From Prototheca cutis (taxonomy: Eukaryota; Chlorophyta; Trebouxiophyceae; Chlorellales; Chlorellaceae): DNA of 64,000 nt. The notes under the pieces are model-generated. The model had not been told where the DNA came from. It was given only the letters and a program-made list of their open reading frames with translations, and did no database searches. Numbering within the stretch: the stretch's first letter is position 1; every line of letters starts with the position of its first letter. Shown piece by piece: positions 1 to 10,435 of the stretch. Where the stretch lies: the NCBI GenBank assembly GCA_002897115.2, contig BCIH01000002.1, positions 453,400 through 517,399 on the forward strand, read 5' to 3'. Both the position numbers and the translations under genes were made by a program.

Positions 1-342
1 CGCTTCCAGCGCCCAGCGCCGCAGTAAAATCCATCCTGGGAGGTTATAGCCTTCCAACGGGGGTGGGAACTCCCGGGGCTCCTTCCCTTCCCCGGAAAGG
101 GAAAGTAGCCCCGGGGGTCGAAACCCTGGGGGCTCCCTTCCCGGGGCAACGAGCTCTGGGCTCCTTGGCCCGGGAAGGGAAAACAGCCCCAGAGGTGGTC
201 CATCATTAAGATGGTCATCCACCTTCCTATTGCCATGCAGAGTGTGAAAATTTTCGGGCCATCCGTGATGCCCAGCAACCCCCGGGGCGATGTGACGCGG
301 TTGCTGGCTGAGCTGGTTGCATTATTTTGGCCCTGCATGGTA
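1..342 (+). mobile_element. 3' end of a Fanzor-type (TnpB-like) element
   Basis: The first 27 bases read R-F-Q-R-P-A-P-Q-stop on the + strand. This matches the C-terminal end (R-F-Q-R-R-S) of the Fanzor relic at 24599-24844. The following non-coding DNA also matches that copy: 'ggttatagcctt', the 'ggtggtccatcatt' block, 'gatgcccagcaa', and a terminal 'ttgctggctgagctggttgc' block running into 'gcattatt..ggccctgcatgg' near 342. Between about 69 and 193 this copy carries an extra GC-rich stretch of roughly 125 bases with G and C runs, absent from the other two copies. The coding part lies outside the window, so whether the nuclease is intact cannot be seen. Confidence 0.6.
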
Positions 343-559
343 CNGAGGGTGTGCGCCCCACGCGCTTCTGCCAGACAGGCCCCAATCGTTGTTGTTTGCG
401 ACAAAGCCCTGTGCACAATAATTTTTTTTACATGAACGGCACGCTGACTTGGAGGATTCGGAGAACGGACAGCATGGCTCGCTGGCCGTGTGGGTTCGAA
501 CGAGAGCGTCGCCAGTGTCCTTGACAAAGAACGTCATCCCAGAGCAAAGCGGCTGCATT

Positions 560-2701
560 ATGGCCCAGGCAACGCTGCGGACCTTGGCGTCCTATCTTCC
601 ATGGGCAAAGCCCTTTTCTGTGCGGAAGAAGCATACCGTCGATGCCCTGGAGGCAGCGGAGCTGGTCCCTCTCCGGGTGCCGACAGTGGTGGACTCGACT
701 GCCAGTACCTCGGGCAGCCGGGCCCTGTCCAAGGCCACTGTGCGTTGGCGATGGATCCCCACGTTGTGTTTAGGGGCTTCTCGTGCAATTGGATGATGTG
801 TTGTCTGGGGGCTCGTATGAGCTGTGGGGACTTGATACCTGCGCAGAGGGGTGCTCGCTTCTTTGCTGGAGCCAGAGCTCATACGGAACCCGCTCCCACC
901 TGTCCCCGCCCCGCAGATCTCTGTCAAGGGCATGCACTGTGCCTCATGCTCCACTGCCGTGGAGAATGCCGTACGGTGAGGGGGATGTGTGTGGCATGTT
1001 TGTGGCACTGTCATCGACTTGTTTTTCTGCGTTCTTGCGCTCTCCTTCACCAAGAAAGTCGATCACACGTGCAAAAAAACTCTCACAGCGCTTTGCCTGG
1101 GGTGGTGTCGGCGTCGGTGGCGCTGCTGAATGAGAGTGCCGAAGTGACGTATGAGCCTTCGCACCTTCGCGCCCCGGCCGTCGTGGGCGCGATCAACGAC
1201 GCCGGCTTCACTGCACGCCTGGTCAGCGACGCGGCCATCGGCGGTGGTTCTGGTGGTGGACCGGGGACGGGATCGATCTCGNGCTCCTCGACCACGGCAG
1301 GCCAGCTGGTGACGCTGGCGGTGTCGGGGATGCACTGCTCTGCCTGCAGTGGCGCGGTGGAGTCGGCGCTGCGGGCGGTGCCCGGCGTCGAGCGGGCCGA
1401 GGTGTCCCTGGCCCTGCACAAGGCCCGCATCGCGCTAGCACCCACGACTATTGGCGGTACCATTACTGCAACGGCGGACGACCTGGTGGAGGCGGTGGCG
1501 CGGGCGGGATTCGACGCTCGGGTCGCAGCGGCGGCCGAGGCCGGGGTCGCGGCGCTGACGGTGCGTGGCATGACGTGCGCGGCGTGCGCCAGCGCGGTGC
1601 AGTCGGCGCTGGAGGCCGTGCCTGGGGTCGTTGGTGCGGACGTCGACGTTCTGGGCGGGCGGGCACGTGTGAGGTACGACGCCGACGCCACGGGCCCAAG
1701 GGCGCTGGTGGCCGCGGTGGAAGATGCTGGGTTTGAGGCCGGCGTCGACCCGTTTTCGGGGATGGGCCTGGCGCCCGGTCGTCCGGGCGCGGCCGAGGCA
1801 AGGGAGTACCGCGCGGCCTTTGTGCGTTCTGCAACACTCACCGCGCCCGTATTCTGTGTTGCCATGGTCTTCCGGCACTTTTCGTCCCTGAACTGGCTGT
1901 ACACCACCCAGGTCGCGGGTTTCCCGTTGGATCAACTGCTGAAGTTTGGGTTTGCCACGCCTGTGCAGTTTGGCTGCGGCGCGCGGTTCCATCGCGGGGC
2001 GCTGGCTGCGCTGCGCCGCCGCGCAGCCAACATGGATGTGCTCGTCTCCCTGGGGACAAACGCCAGCTATTTTTACTCCCTGCTTTCCATCCTGCACCAC
2101 CATTTCGCCAGCCACCACGTCACGCTCGACTATTTGCCCACGGATTTCTTCGAGACGGCCACCATGCTCATCACGCTCGTGCTTTTTGGCAAGTGGCTCG
2201 AGGCGGGGGCCAAGGCCCAGACAGGCGCCGCGCTGGCTGCGCTGTGTGCGCTCACCCCGCCCACTGCCATCCTGGTCGAGGAGGAGGGGCAGGAGGCGGA
2301 GGATGACGCTGCGGTGACGGGGCGCAGCGGCAGCAACCCGAGCAAGATGAGCGCAAAGGCGACGACGATTGCTGCTACCAATGGAGAAGACTGGGACCCC
2401 GAAGCCGGGATGATTCGGAGCAGCGCCTCTGCCGGTGGCGCAGCAACGGTAACGGAGCGTGAGATCGACAGCGCGCTGATTCAGCGCGGCGACCTGCTCA
2501 AGGTGCTGCCGGGCGCACGGGTGCCAGCCGATGGCACCGTCGAGGCTGGCACGGGGCACGTCGATGAATCGATGCTGACGGGCGAGTCGGCCCCCGTGCC
2601 CAAAGGACCCGGTGACATCCTCATCGGAGGCACCGTCAACGTCGGCGGACCCCTCCGCATGCGTGCCACCAAGTGCGTCAGTATTACTAATTTATTTGCA
2701 T

Positions 2702-2777
<76 letters not shown>

Positions 2778-4686
2778 TGGGGGTATTCAAGGCACAGTGG
2801 AACCCAAACAGAGCAACCCTATCCAATAACAACCGAACAACCACTTGAGCACCAGGGTGGGCACGGACACGACGCTGTCGCAGATTGTGCGGCTGGTGGA
2901 GGCGGCGCAGCTGTCCAAGGCGCCCATCCAGGCCTTTGCGGACCGTGTCTCCGCTGTGTTTGTCCCCGTGGTGGTGGCGCTGGCGCTGTGCACGCTGGGT
3001 GCCTGGTACGGCGCGGGCGCCGCAGGGCTGTACCCCGAGTCCTGGCTGCCCCGGGGTCACACGCTGTTCCTGTTCTCGCTGCTGTTTGGCATCGCGGTGC
3101 TGGTCATCGCCTGCCCCTGTGCGCTGGGCCTGGCCACGCCCACGGCCGTCATGGTCGGCACGGGCGTGGGAGCCTCGCTCGGCGTGCTGGTCAAGGGAGG
3201 CGAGGCCTTGGAGCGAGCGGCCTCCATCCGGACCGTCGTGTTTGACAAGACGGGGACCTTGACCGTCGGCCGGCCCCACGCCGTGGACCTCCACGTTGCC
3301 GCGCGNGGGGTGCCTGCGCGGGATGCCGTCCTCCTTGCCGCTGCTCTGGAAGCCGAGAGCGAGCACCCACTCGCCGGGGCGGTGCTGACGCTCGCTGCAG
3401 GCATGCTGGATGCGGAGGAGAAGGGCGGTGATGGTGTTCCAAGTGATTTGTCCACACATGGGGCCCAGAAGCAGCAGCATGACGTGGTGATTTCGGTCGG
3501 TGTGACGAGCAGCCAAGGCACATCTCCAANGAGCAAATCTGGCCCTGCGACGACAAAGAAAGGTTCGGCAACGACGTCGAGGTCGCCGGCGGAGATGGTC
3601 GTGGGGCGGGTGCCGCCGCCCGTCGAATTTGAAGCCCTGGCAGGGGAAGGCGTGGCGGGTCGCGTGCCGCTGTTTGACAGCGGTTCGATCGCCGCACCTC
3701 CTCTGCAATCCGGAGGGACCCGAACGCGGGGGACATCCACACCCTCGCCCTGGTTCCGGGCACCCGAGGCCATTCTACGCGTAGCCAACGGTGGCGGTGC
3801 CACCGTTTCTTCGTCTTCCAGTANCAACACAGCGAGCACAGTCCTCATCACGGTGGGTTCGCCGCGGCTGATGNCGGAGCGCGGGATTCTTCTCTCAGAC
3901 GCAGCACGGTCTTACCTGGACGACCGGCACGGCCGCGGGTGCACCTGCATCTGTGTGGCGGCTGGCGCTTCGTTGTTATGCATCGTGGCCGTGAAGGATG
4001 CGCTGCGGCCCGAGGCTCGCGGCGTGGTGACGGCACTGCACGCTGCGGGCGTCGGCTGCGTGTTGTTGACCGGCGACGACTGGCGCACCGCGCGCGCGGT
4101 GGCTGGGAGCCTGGGCATCCGCCACGTCGTCGCGCAGGTCCTGCCCGCGGGCAAAGTCGCTGCGGTCCGAGAGCTCCAGGCCGCAAGGACAAACGATGGC
4201 GATGCNGTGGCCATGGTNGGAGATGGCGTCAATGATTCCCCCGCGTTGGCGGCCGCGGACGTCGGCATTGCCCTGGGTTCGGGCAGCGACGTCGCGTGCG
4301 AAGCCGCCGACTTTGTGCTTGTCCGAGGCGACCTGGAGGGCGTGCTGGCGGCCATCGACCTCAGCCGTGCCGTNCTGCGGCGTATCCGGTGGAACTACGT
4401 CGCGGCCATGGGCTACAACGTGCTGGCCATTCCTCTTGCCGCAGGGGCNCTGTACCCGGCGCTGCGAGTGCAGCTTCCACCCTGGGTCGCGGGAGCGTGC
4501 ATGGCACTCAGCTCCGTTTCGGTTGTGTGCTCCTCGCTGATGCTCCGNCGCTACCGACCCCCGCGCCGAGTGCTGCGCGATGTCCTCGTGATCGACGGCT
4601 CCGACGGGTTTGCCGACGGCGAAGAAAGGACGAATCATGGTAGCAGCCATGCCGGGGCCGCAGCTCGCCGGGGGGCCTACCTCTGA
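560..4686 (+). CDS. Copper-transporting P1B-type ATPase (RAN1/HMA7/CCC2-like)
   Basis: ATP-driven Cu(I) pump that would load copper into the secretory pathway or an organelle. Proposed exons: 560-739, 917-975, 1089-2672, 2856-4686 (about 1217 aa). Three N-terminal metal-binding HMA domains carry GMHCASC (about aa 65-71), GMHCSAC (about 160) and GMTCAAC (about 240). The core follows: actuator TGES (about 577), the CPC motif in [10 protein letters not shown] (about 694), phosphorylation site DKTGT (about 738) and GDGVNDSPA (about 1063). The CPC motif and paired HMA cysteines indicate copper rather than zinc. A long low-complexity insert sits in the nucleotide-binding region between DKTGT and GDGVND. 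The first exon and its GTGCGT donor are the least certain part. Intron 3 holds a run of about 60 G. Several single N bases fall in codons. Family assignment is very secure. Confidence 0.93.
2716..2776. repeat. Poly-G tract in an intron
   Basis: About 60 consecutive G, preceded by a short TG run, inside the third intron (2673-2855) of the copper ATPase gene. The true length is doubtful because homopolymers of this size are hard to sequence. Confidence 0.9.
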
Positions 4687-5403
4687 CGAGCGCAAGGTGA
4701 TTGGGTCACTGAGCGGCGCCTTGCTCAGTGGCAACCCCACGTGTCTCCAGTCAGTCAACGGGCTTGGAGAACTCACTGGCACCAGTGGCACGCCATGTAT
4801 GATCTATGCCGACCAAAAGCACTGCTTCTTTGCTGCTGATATTGCTGCTTCCGGAGCTGCATGCCTTGATTGCTAGGGTGTTCGGCCCGAGGGACGGGTG
4901 CCCCGCTGGGCCCCGGNCCCCGATCCCCACAGCCCGCCGAACGAACGTGTCCGGGCACAANGTATCACATGAGCTCCCTGGACGACCGCGCTGGAGTGTT
5001 TCGTTGAGCTCTGNNTGGCCATTTGTATTNAAAAAANCACTGCNTGCATCATGCCTATCCTAGGACAGAACATCGCTGATGAGACCCCGCCGGACACCAG
5101 GTGACGCTCCCGGGCTCGGCTTGTGAGCATCTCGTGCGGCCTATTTAGCCGGCGAGGGAAGGGGATTTGCGTAACCTGAGCTCAATGCATTATTTACAGT
5201 GCATTGGGNGTGTTGTAGGGGGGATTGGCTGGACAATCGTGCAGGACACGCGTTGGTCGGTGTCGGAACGCCCACCGGAATTACCCCGACTTTTGAGGTT
5301 GGGCATTCTGGCAGGGGTGCCTTGGAACTTCAGTTGGCAAACCGAGCGGGCTCACCGCCCCCACTCTTCCAGCCACCCCCATTTACCATCACCACNCCCC
5401 CAG
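4687..5403. other. Intergenic, possible unseen first exon of the glyoxalase gene
   Basis: No conserved coding sequence was recognised. The segment holds many ambiguous bases around 4917-5045. The 5' exon or exons of the downstream glyoxalase-like gene should lie here, since that gene's first recognisable exon opens at a splice acceptor rather than at an ATG. Confidence 0.4.
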
Positions 5404-6316
5404 GGACCCGGATGCCTGGCCTAGCCGTGACCCTAGGCGACTGCTGCGAGCTGCCATCCACGTGGTGTCCCTGGACGCAGCCACCCGCTTCTACAGCGAG
5501 TGCCTGGGTCTGATGCTGGTGTCTCCCCTGGATGTCCCCGGCGCCGCAATCCAGCGAGCGCTGCTGGCCGCATCGCTTGAACCCGGCGCCTTTGGGTTAG
5601 AGCTTCTGGATGGCGGCCCCGCGCTGTCGCCCCTGGCTGGGCGGTGGGAGGGGAGGTTTGTGCTCAGCGTGCCGAGACGGGAGGCCTGCTTGGCCACGCT
5701 GCGCGCGCTGGCCGGCGAGCAGTTTGTCATCAGCGAGCAGACAGCCGTCATTCCCATCCGAAACCCTAGCCCCGTCGGCAGCCGCACATTGCAGGTGGTG
5801 GGAAGAGTGGCATGGTGTCGATTGGTTGCAGGAGTCTCCCCAGTACACAGACATGTACATCCGAGGGGAAAAGAGGGGGGAAAGCCTTCACCCAAAAAGG
5901 CCGATCTTTATCCCCTCAAATGCCAGGACATTGTGAGCACGGTGCGGGACATCAATGGGTACCACTGGCAGTTGTTCCAGGCGGGACACGGCTCCGGTGG
6001 CGGTCAGGGGTCGAAAGAAGAGCGCATCGTCGCGCTGGGCGCGCCCGTGCCCAACTTGGACGCGGCCCTGGACTGGCTCGGCTCGGTGATTGGCCTGGCC
6101 TGCCTGCACCGGTACCGCAGCGCCTCGGGGTACGCCAGCGCGCTGCTAGGGTTTGCGCCGCTGGGCGCAAATAGCGGCGGCACACCGGGCCCGGTGCTGG
6201 AGCTGACACAGGCGCCGACGGATGCCAGGGACGAATCAGGACTGGCCCATCTGGTGGTCGCCACAAGTGACTTGGCGGCGACAGCGACACACCTCCAGGT
6301 CTGTGGCTTGCGATAA
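5404..6316 (+). CDS. Glyoxalase I-like protein (lactoylglutathione lyase family), incomplete
   Basis: Glyoxalase I isomerises the hemithioacetal of methylglyoxal and glutathione. Recognisable exons are 5404-5793 and 5927-6316. The first begins after a C-rich tract ending CAG and reads D-P-R-R-L-L-R-A-A-I-H-V-V, then TRFYSECLGL, the pattern plant glyoxalase I shows at the start of its first domain (R-R-F-L-H-x-V, then K-F-Y-T-E-C-F-G-M). FGLELLD and DIVSTVRDINGYHWQLF follow. A second VOC-like domain begins near GAPVPNLDAALDWL and stops after HLQVCGLR. The usual second-domain C-terminal part (P-G-x-x-T, D-P-D-G-x-K) was not found in the next 600 bases, so the gene is either short or has lost its 3' end. 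The 5' start was not located. Confidence 0.62.
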
Positions 6317-6986
6317 GTGTATGCAGGAAAGAGTCCCCTGCTGGTTCTTACGGTGCTGGAGGAGTTGTTCATGCGTTGCACACAAAGGGCCCGAGCCTAC
6401 CGCCCTGTTTTGACCGGTGATCACGCAAGATTGGCGGAGTTTGCATGCCCAGACAATGGGCCCCCACTCAACAACTGCAGAGCCTGGGAGTTCCAATTGA
6501 AGACCTGCGCCTGGGGGGAACGGAGGACCCGACCCAGATACTGCCCGCGGTGCGGTGCAGCGGCCCCGGCAGTCTTCGATTCTGCTTTGTGCAAGAAGGG
6601 AGCTGACCAATCACGCATGAGCCCGGGGTCATTCATCGTTTGTGACATTCCAGTGATGCAATTTCTCGACTTAAACAACACACTTGACCAGGTGCAGTTG
6701 TCGGATTGAGCGCTCTCGCAGTTGAAAAGCTTCGTCTTGCTGCCCTGTTGATGTGTTGTCGTCTCAGCCAGGCATTCAAGCAGTGAACAGGCAGTCCTTT
6801 CAAAAATCACTTTTGATTTCCCAGAAGATGCCATGAATGTCGGCAGCAGCATGGCTGGTCATTGAATGGTGCGCTCTTTTTCTTCATTTCTCACATAATA
6901 TAAAAATATGCAGCTGGGCAAAACAGGCAGCAAAGATTAATACCCCAAGCATGTCATGGGGCCTGGTGCACAATGACGCACTTGTC
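6317..6986. other. Intergenic, nothing recognised
   Basis: An open frame on the + strand at 6317-6709 contains one CPRCG motif but no pattern of conservation or family match that I recognise. No promoter or RNA gene was identified. Confidence 0.3.
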
Positions 6987-9907
6987 TCAGTTGGCCGGGT
7001 CCGCGCCCAAGATAACCTTGCGAAGGAAATTGAGCTCCGTCTGGGCCAGCTTGAACTTGCGGTCAAACTGCTTCCGGACAACGCTGCTGTTGGCATGGGT
7101 GGCCTGTTCAAGGGGGTGGGGGGGAGCGATCTTGCACTCTCTGTCTGACCATGGGTGCTCGTCACATGCATACACACAAAAATGGATAAACCCAGAGCGT
7201 TGAACCCAAGTTTCCGCCCAGCCGCACCTTGTGCTGGGCGGCGTTGGTCAGAGCGGCGAGGTAGTTGAGCTGCATCAGCGTTGGCCGGTCCACAATCTGG
7301 AAGTGGGAGGACGACAGAGATTGATTTGGGCTTGGAGGGGGGACGGTTCTTGCAGGTGCAGGATGTGGTATAGCCGGGCACATATGGTTGGCTGCAAGCG
7401 AGCCCCCCCCCCCCCCCAAAAAAAAAGGAGACGCCGTCATGCAGCGAATCTCTTACTGCGTGCTCGCTCTCCCACAGCTCCAGCGCCAGGTTGAAAACAC
7501 CCACGGAATCGCCGCGCTGCAGCTGCACNGAGCAATGGAAAGGACGGAGGGAAAGACGGTTTGGTCTGGTGGGTTGGATGGCACAGGCGAGCTTGCTCAC
7601 TCAAGGCTTGCCACCCATCATTAGCCACACCCAGACAGACATCCACGCACGGTGATGTTGAGGAGCGGGGTCAGGGAGTCGATGACACGGGCATGCAGAG
7701 GGTACAACCGTCCACCGAGGCCCGTGCTCAGGAACCGCAACAGCGGCTCAGCCGACTGGTACGCCTGGTACGATTATTGGGGGGGAGAATGGTGCATGGC
7801 ATTATTCAAGTGCTCCGTTTCCTTCTTCATCACCCACCATAACTTTGATCCCCAGCACACTACACACATCAGCTCACCTTCATGTTGTGGTACATGAGAC
7901 CGCGCTGCCAGAGCAGGTTGGCCCGGTGCGTGAGCTGCTCCGGCCCTGCACCCTTGTCGTTTGACCCCGGCACAACGGCCCTGCAGCCGCAGCACTGCCA
8001 CCACGTGTCTTGTGCGGGCCCTTCAGCCTCGTGGCTGTGGCCATGGTCGTGGTCATGCGTGCAACCATGCGCGCAGCCGCCCTCTGCTGTGGTGGTGCTG
8101 GCGGCAGCGTCGACTTCCGCAGGGGCATCGGCATCGGCAGCAGGTGGCTGCTGGTCCTGTACGACAGTGGCAGCAGCCTTCTTGGCCGCATCCTTCTTGC
8201 CCCGCCCGCCACGGCCATGTGCCGCATGAGGCTCGTGCTTGGCGTGCTCTTGTGCCTGGTCGGCATACAGCTTCGCGGCAGCTTCCTGATCAGCNGCGCG
8301 GACGAGGACGTCGCGGCGGCAGTCGTGGCACCACACGCCCTCCAGGAACCTGTCCACACTCGACTCCATCGGCGTGGTGCAGCGCTCGCAGGAGCAGGTG
8401 ATGCCGCGTTCCAGGGCCAGAGCCTGTCTGCGGATGCTGCGTGTCTCGTACAACGGCGCAAGCGAGATGGTCAGGGCCGTCCCAGCCGGCACGTCGATGG
8501 TTGTGCGGACATACAGCGTGTTGCCCGCCGCCACCCAGATGCAGTTGGGGTTGCATGAGTGCGACAGCATGGTGATGCCCGGAAACAGGGCAAGCCCCGC
8601 CTCGGCCGCGGGCTCGCAGCCGACGAGGTGCGTGGCCAACATGGCAGCGCTGGCTTGAAGCTGCAGCACTGATCCCGCTGTCGTGTAGCCCTCGACCTTG
8701 CCACTCCCCGCCAGCGCCACCAGCTCCTGTGTGTGTGTGGAGGGGGGTTGTATATGAGTTGGGAGTTGCAAGGGCAGGTGCTGATGGTGTTGTTGTCCCC
8801 TTTTCCTTGTGCAAAAAAGCACCATGCAAGAAAATACCCCATCACTTCAATAACCAAACAAGCAACGCAATCAAAGGACCTTGTGTGTCGCGCGGAGGGC
8901 AGGACCGACGGCCTTGCGCCAGGGCGCGGCCCGTTTGTCCCAGGACGCCTGCAGGCATGCAACGTCGGCGGCGGTGGGCACCAGCAGCGGAGCCGACACG
9001 GCCTCGGAGAATGCAGTGCCGTCCTGCTCAGCCTGCTCGTCAGCCGCAGCGAGGAGCTCGGCGGCATCAGTCACCGGCGGCTCTCCTGTGGCTCGCTGGA
9101 TGTCCAGAAGGGCCACGAGGTGCAGGAGCTCCGGGTCCACGCGCGTCTCGCGGGAGATGTCGTGCAGGCGCTGGCGTAGGGCATGCAGCGCGATGTCCCG
9201 GCGCACGCGCGGTGCGGCGCACGCACGGCTGCAGTACCGTGGCAACAACGCGTTAAAGGCAGGTGCAGCGTCCGCGTCGGCGGCCTCGCCATCAGCAGCA
9301 GGTGCGGGCGGCTGCTTGGCGCGCTGAGAAGGTGGCAGCGCTGTCAGGCATGCGTGGCACGTCTGGCTCGCAGTCCTATTGCAGTGCAGTGGTGGCGGCG
9401 GTGTGTGGGGGAGGAGAGGTTGTGGTCAGGAGATAGCGCCAGACCAAAGTTTGTTGAGGTCTGGCACCAGAGGCGACATGCCCGTGGGGCCCCCCTCTCC
9501 GCGCCCCCACATCCACAATCAAATGCAAACTCACGAGGCACTTGGGACGAGGAGGTAAGCACGCTCCTGGTAGACCAGGTGCCCGGGTTTGAGGTCAGTG
9601 TTCGCCACAGCAACCCAGCCGACAGCCTTGCCGGCGTACTGCGGCGTCCATGGCAGGCGACTCGCCACGCCCGCAACCGATGGGAGCTGTTCCCTGGCGT
9701 TCTTGGGGGCCTGCATGGCGTGACAGGGTCGAGCGTCATGCCATCGTCAAGCGCATATCAGGAGGTGGTGCGGCGCAAACCGGGGATCAGGCGCGGCTCG
9801 CCATGCAGGCGTGGGACCAGTGCCCCCTTCTGAAAGGACCAGGGTTGAGTCATTACCTTGACAGGCGAGGCTGCTCCCGCGGCTGACAGCGTTTTGGGTT
9901 TGGCCAT
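6987..9907 (-). CDS. SET domain protein of the SMYD (SET/MYND) type
   Basis: Probable protein-lysine methyltransferase. Eight exons on the complement: 9907-9857, 9710-9535, 9375-8880, 8726-7878, 7755-7651, 7522-7457, 7296-7228, 7103-6987. They keep frame throughout and give about 642 aa. The SET domain is split by an insert as in SMYD proteins. The N-terminal SET part is in exon 2 (LKPGHLVYQERAYLLVPSAS), and the cysteine half-motifs TCHAC and RYCSRAC follow in exon 3. The catalytic half LSHSCNPNCIW and Y-E-T-R-S-I-R-R-Q are in exon 4, then a post-SET cluster ITCSCERC. A TPR-like helical C-terminus follows. Two oddities are a long linker in place of the middle cysteines of a normal MYND finger and a Cys/His-rich stretch (CAHGCTHDHDHGHSH, around 8030-8075) after the SET core. 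Substrate unknown. Confidence 0.85.
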
Positions 9908-10435
9908 GGCTGACCTGAAACAATAGAGGGAATGGCATGCATGCGGGAATCTGTTCCGGACTGGGTGTGCGAGCATGCATGCATGCACATTGTCGGGAGC
10001 ACCTGGTCGCGTTTCGGCGCGGCCTGCTCCACCCACTAGAGCACCTTGATCGCCGGCTTCCAAAAGCTCGTTTCTACAGTTTATGTTAATCAAAAATGCT
10101 CTGATCAGCCGCGGAATGCGGCGAGTACGGCAGATGCGGTGTCGCAATGTCTGCGAGATGACTCCATCTTTGGTCACCTGGCATGCACGAGCGCAGTGTT
10201 GCGGTGGCACGGATCCCCCTGCGGGCAAGCTGTCCTGTCAGCACCCTTGCGCGCGCAGCCCTGCCTGGCTCTTGCGCGCCCATCAGCGACCTGCCCAGAT
10301 GGATTTGGATCGGTGGAATTCATTGCTCCATGTTCATCGGAGCGCATGGGCAGTGGACCTGGTGCACCGCATGGAGGGCGGTGAGCATCCCCGGCACCCG
10401 CCCCGGCACCAGGCCAGTATGACCCTGCCTGCCTC
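9908..10435. other. Divergent intergenic region
   Basis: Lies between the divergently transcribed SET/MYND and starch synthase genes and must hold both promoters. No TATA-like or other motif could be assigned with confidence. Confidence 0.4.

Noticed and set aside
1435..2559. 374-codon open frame on the complement
   Set aside because: Antisense to the copper ATPase core; no conserved motif.
2700..3245. Poly-glycine encoding frames across the G tract
   Set aside because: Artefact of translating the intronic G run.
6317..6709. CPRCG frame as another zinc-ribbon nuclease relic
   Set aside because: Only one Cys pair and no R-D-x-N motif or T-G-K-R-P-L tail.
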